Positions 61,266 through 64,000 of a DNA stretch of 64,000 nt are shown piece by piece. The notes beneath the pieces were generated by a model that was not told where the DNA came from, made no database searches, and saw only the letters and a list, made by a program, of their open reading frames with translations. This stretch comes from Serripes groenlandicus (taxonomy: Eukaryota > Mollusca > Bivalvia > Cardiida > Cardiidae). The position numbers and the translations under genes were made by a program. The stretch spans positions 64,955,217 to 65,019,216 of the forward strand of contig JASEVX010000011.1 of the NCBI GenBank assembly GCA_031761405.1. Direction: 5' to 3'. The stretch's first letter is position 1. Each line of letters opens with the position of its first letter.

Positions 61266-62209
61266 GCGCACGCGAGCATGCGTAAGCCCATTATTAATAT
61301 TGACTGGTGAATTCATTGTTTTCTTACCTCTGACAAATGAGATAATGTCCAGGTCTAAATTCACTATAAGTCGACTGATTAAATCACTTTTATAAAATAC
61401 TACTATAAATTAACCGAGCTAGTTAATTTGCCACTTAAACATTTTGAACACAAATGAATTAATATCCAAACCATATATCCGGGACGTTAAATTAAAAATG
61501 AAAAAACCCCTAGAGATTTATAAAGATAAGAATCTTGAAATTCTTAAAATAGAAATATCTTTATCAGTAAAATGAGTTACTCATATCTAAAACATATCAT
61601 TCTAAACTATTTCAGAAACAAATAATTAACAATGTGGAAAAGTTTATTAAGCTAAATATTTGACAATTCAGAGATCTTTAGATATATTCAATAAAAGAAA
61701 AGGCAGAAAAAACTAAAAATAAAATCCTTTTTGTAAGATTAACATAAAAGAGGGTTGTCCCATTTTGTGTTATATATATACATATATGTCATTCTGTTTC
61801 AACATTTGTAATGCTTATTTGTATATACCCCATGATTTTGTTCTTGTACAAACTGAGAGAAATAAAATAAATTGAAATTGAAGTATAATATTTCCAGTTC
61901 AGTGAATATTAAACATCCACACTGTATATTGGAATCATGTTAATAAATGACAGACAATTGAAAGCATGCTCGAGTTATGTTTCTTGTGCATTGCACATAT
62001 GTATGTCATAAGCTTCCTATATATGGCGTGACAAACGTTGCAATATTCTATGTCAAATATATTCATTCAATAAAAAAACATACGAACTAAAAACAAAATA
62101 TGTGTTCTATAAAAAAAATATATGGACTTAAAAAAAAAAATGTTCAAAAAGAAAAAAAAAAAAAAATTGGACTAAAATAAATAATGTGTTCTATAAGAAA
62201 AATATTTCA
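61266..62209. repeat. Repeat X, copy 1
   Basis: CACGCGAGCATGCGTAAGCC, AATGAGATAATGTCCAGG and AAACCATATATCCGGGACG recur at 63525-64000. It is AT-rich with no gene, ending in poly-A-rich low-complexity sequence at 62090-62200. Confidence 0.8.
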
Positions 62210-62344
62210 ACTAGCTTCAAAATTAAGCAAGATAAAACGTGGACCATTTTAAAAGACATGTCAATGCAAAATATATTTTGACTTCGCGTAAGAACGGCAT
62301 TTATCCTACGAGTTATTACAATGTTTAGTCGACAGTTTAGTCGC

Positions 62345-62345
<1 letters not shown>
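62210..62345. repeat. Repeat H, left half
   Basis: CTAGCTTCAAAATTAAGCAA to GTCGACAGTTTAGTCGCCAA matches 55390-55500 and stops at the edge of terminal block T. Confidence 0.78.
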
Positions 62346-63525
<1,180 letters not shown>

Positions 63526-64000
63526 ACGCGAGCATGCGTAAGCCCATTATTAGTATTGACTTGTGAATTAATTGTTTTCTTACCTTTGACAAATGAGATA
63601 ATGTCCAGGTCTAAATTCACTATAAGTCGACTGCTTAAATCACGTTGATAAAATACTACTATTAATTAACCGAGCTAGTTAATTTGCCACTTCAACATTT
63701 TGAACACAAATTAATTAATTTCCAAACCATATATCCGGGACGTTAAATCGTAATGAAAATAACCTAGAGATTTATAGAAATAAGAATCTTGAAATTCTTA
63801 AAATAGAAATATCTTTATCAGTAAAATGAGTTACTAATATCTAAAACATATCATTCTAAACTATTTCAGAAACAATTAAACAATGTGGAAAAGTATATTA
63901 AGCTAGATATTTGACAATTCAGAGATCTTTAGATACATTCAATAAAAGAAAAGGCAGAAAAAACTAAAAATAAAATCCTTTTTGTAAAAATTAACACAAA
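63526..64000. repeat. Repeat X, copy 2 (runs off the window)
   Basis: It is nearly identical to 61266-61750 and starts immediately after the CT tract at GAGCATGCGTAAGCCC. Confidence 0.85.

Overview
This window is animal nuclear DNA: AT-rich, intron-rich and full of repeats. I read it as a mollusc, probably a bivalve. The domain order of the one host gene is protostome-like (a C-type lectin domain ahead of contactin Ig domains), and the repeats (tRNA-derived SINEs, elements ending in GACCGAC-rich tails, long minisatellites) look like those of bivalve genomes. The species is not identifiable from the sequence alone.

Layout. (1) 304-36246, minus strand: the 5' half of a contactin-type neural cell-adhesion gene. 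I resolved 17 coding exons with consistent intron phases. They encode a signal peptide, a C-type lectin domain, six Ig domains and the start of the first FN3 domain (834 complete codons). The rest lies left of base 304, outside the window. (2) The introns, and the flank to about 42.4 kb, carry more than 40 copies or fragments of one short hairpin-forming element, called M1 here (about 200-235 bp, TTAA target sites, CCCTTTCCC ends, piggyBac-like MITE). Other elements sit around and inside M1 copies: a 4.87-kb element with TTCCATGGAA-rich flanks, a 444-bp TIR element, three palindromic M2 copies, M3, M4, and several SINEs, two with clear target duplications. Three exon segments have decayed partial duplicates in neighbouring introns. 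(3) 40.7-52.1 kb: duplicated intergenic DNA around a 3.5-kb minisatellite with a 21-bp unit. Part of it is organised into a 126-bp higher-order repeat. The satellite creates long spurious open frames. (4) 52.1-64.0 kb: a transposon-derived region with kilobase-scale inverted blocks, GA/CT microsatellites inside those blocks, and a frameshifted coding remnant (55921-58971). That remnant belongs to a multicopy metazoan protein family with an XPG/FEN1-like acidic-residue pattern and a C-terminal cysteine cluster.

Functionally there is one host gene. Contactins are GPI-anchored or secreted adhesion molecules of neurons, glia and septate junctions. Everything else is mobile or repetitive DNA and its decay products. 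No rRNA, functional tRNA, CRISPR array or bacterial-type operon was seen. Limits: splice sites were called by eye from GT/AG context, phase and domain continuity. The transcription start, any untranslated exons and all family-level assignments of repeats are unverified.
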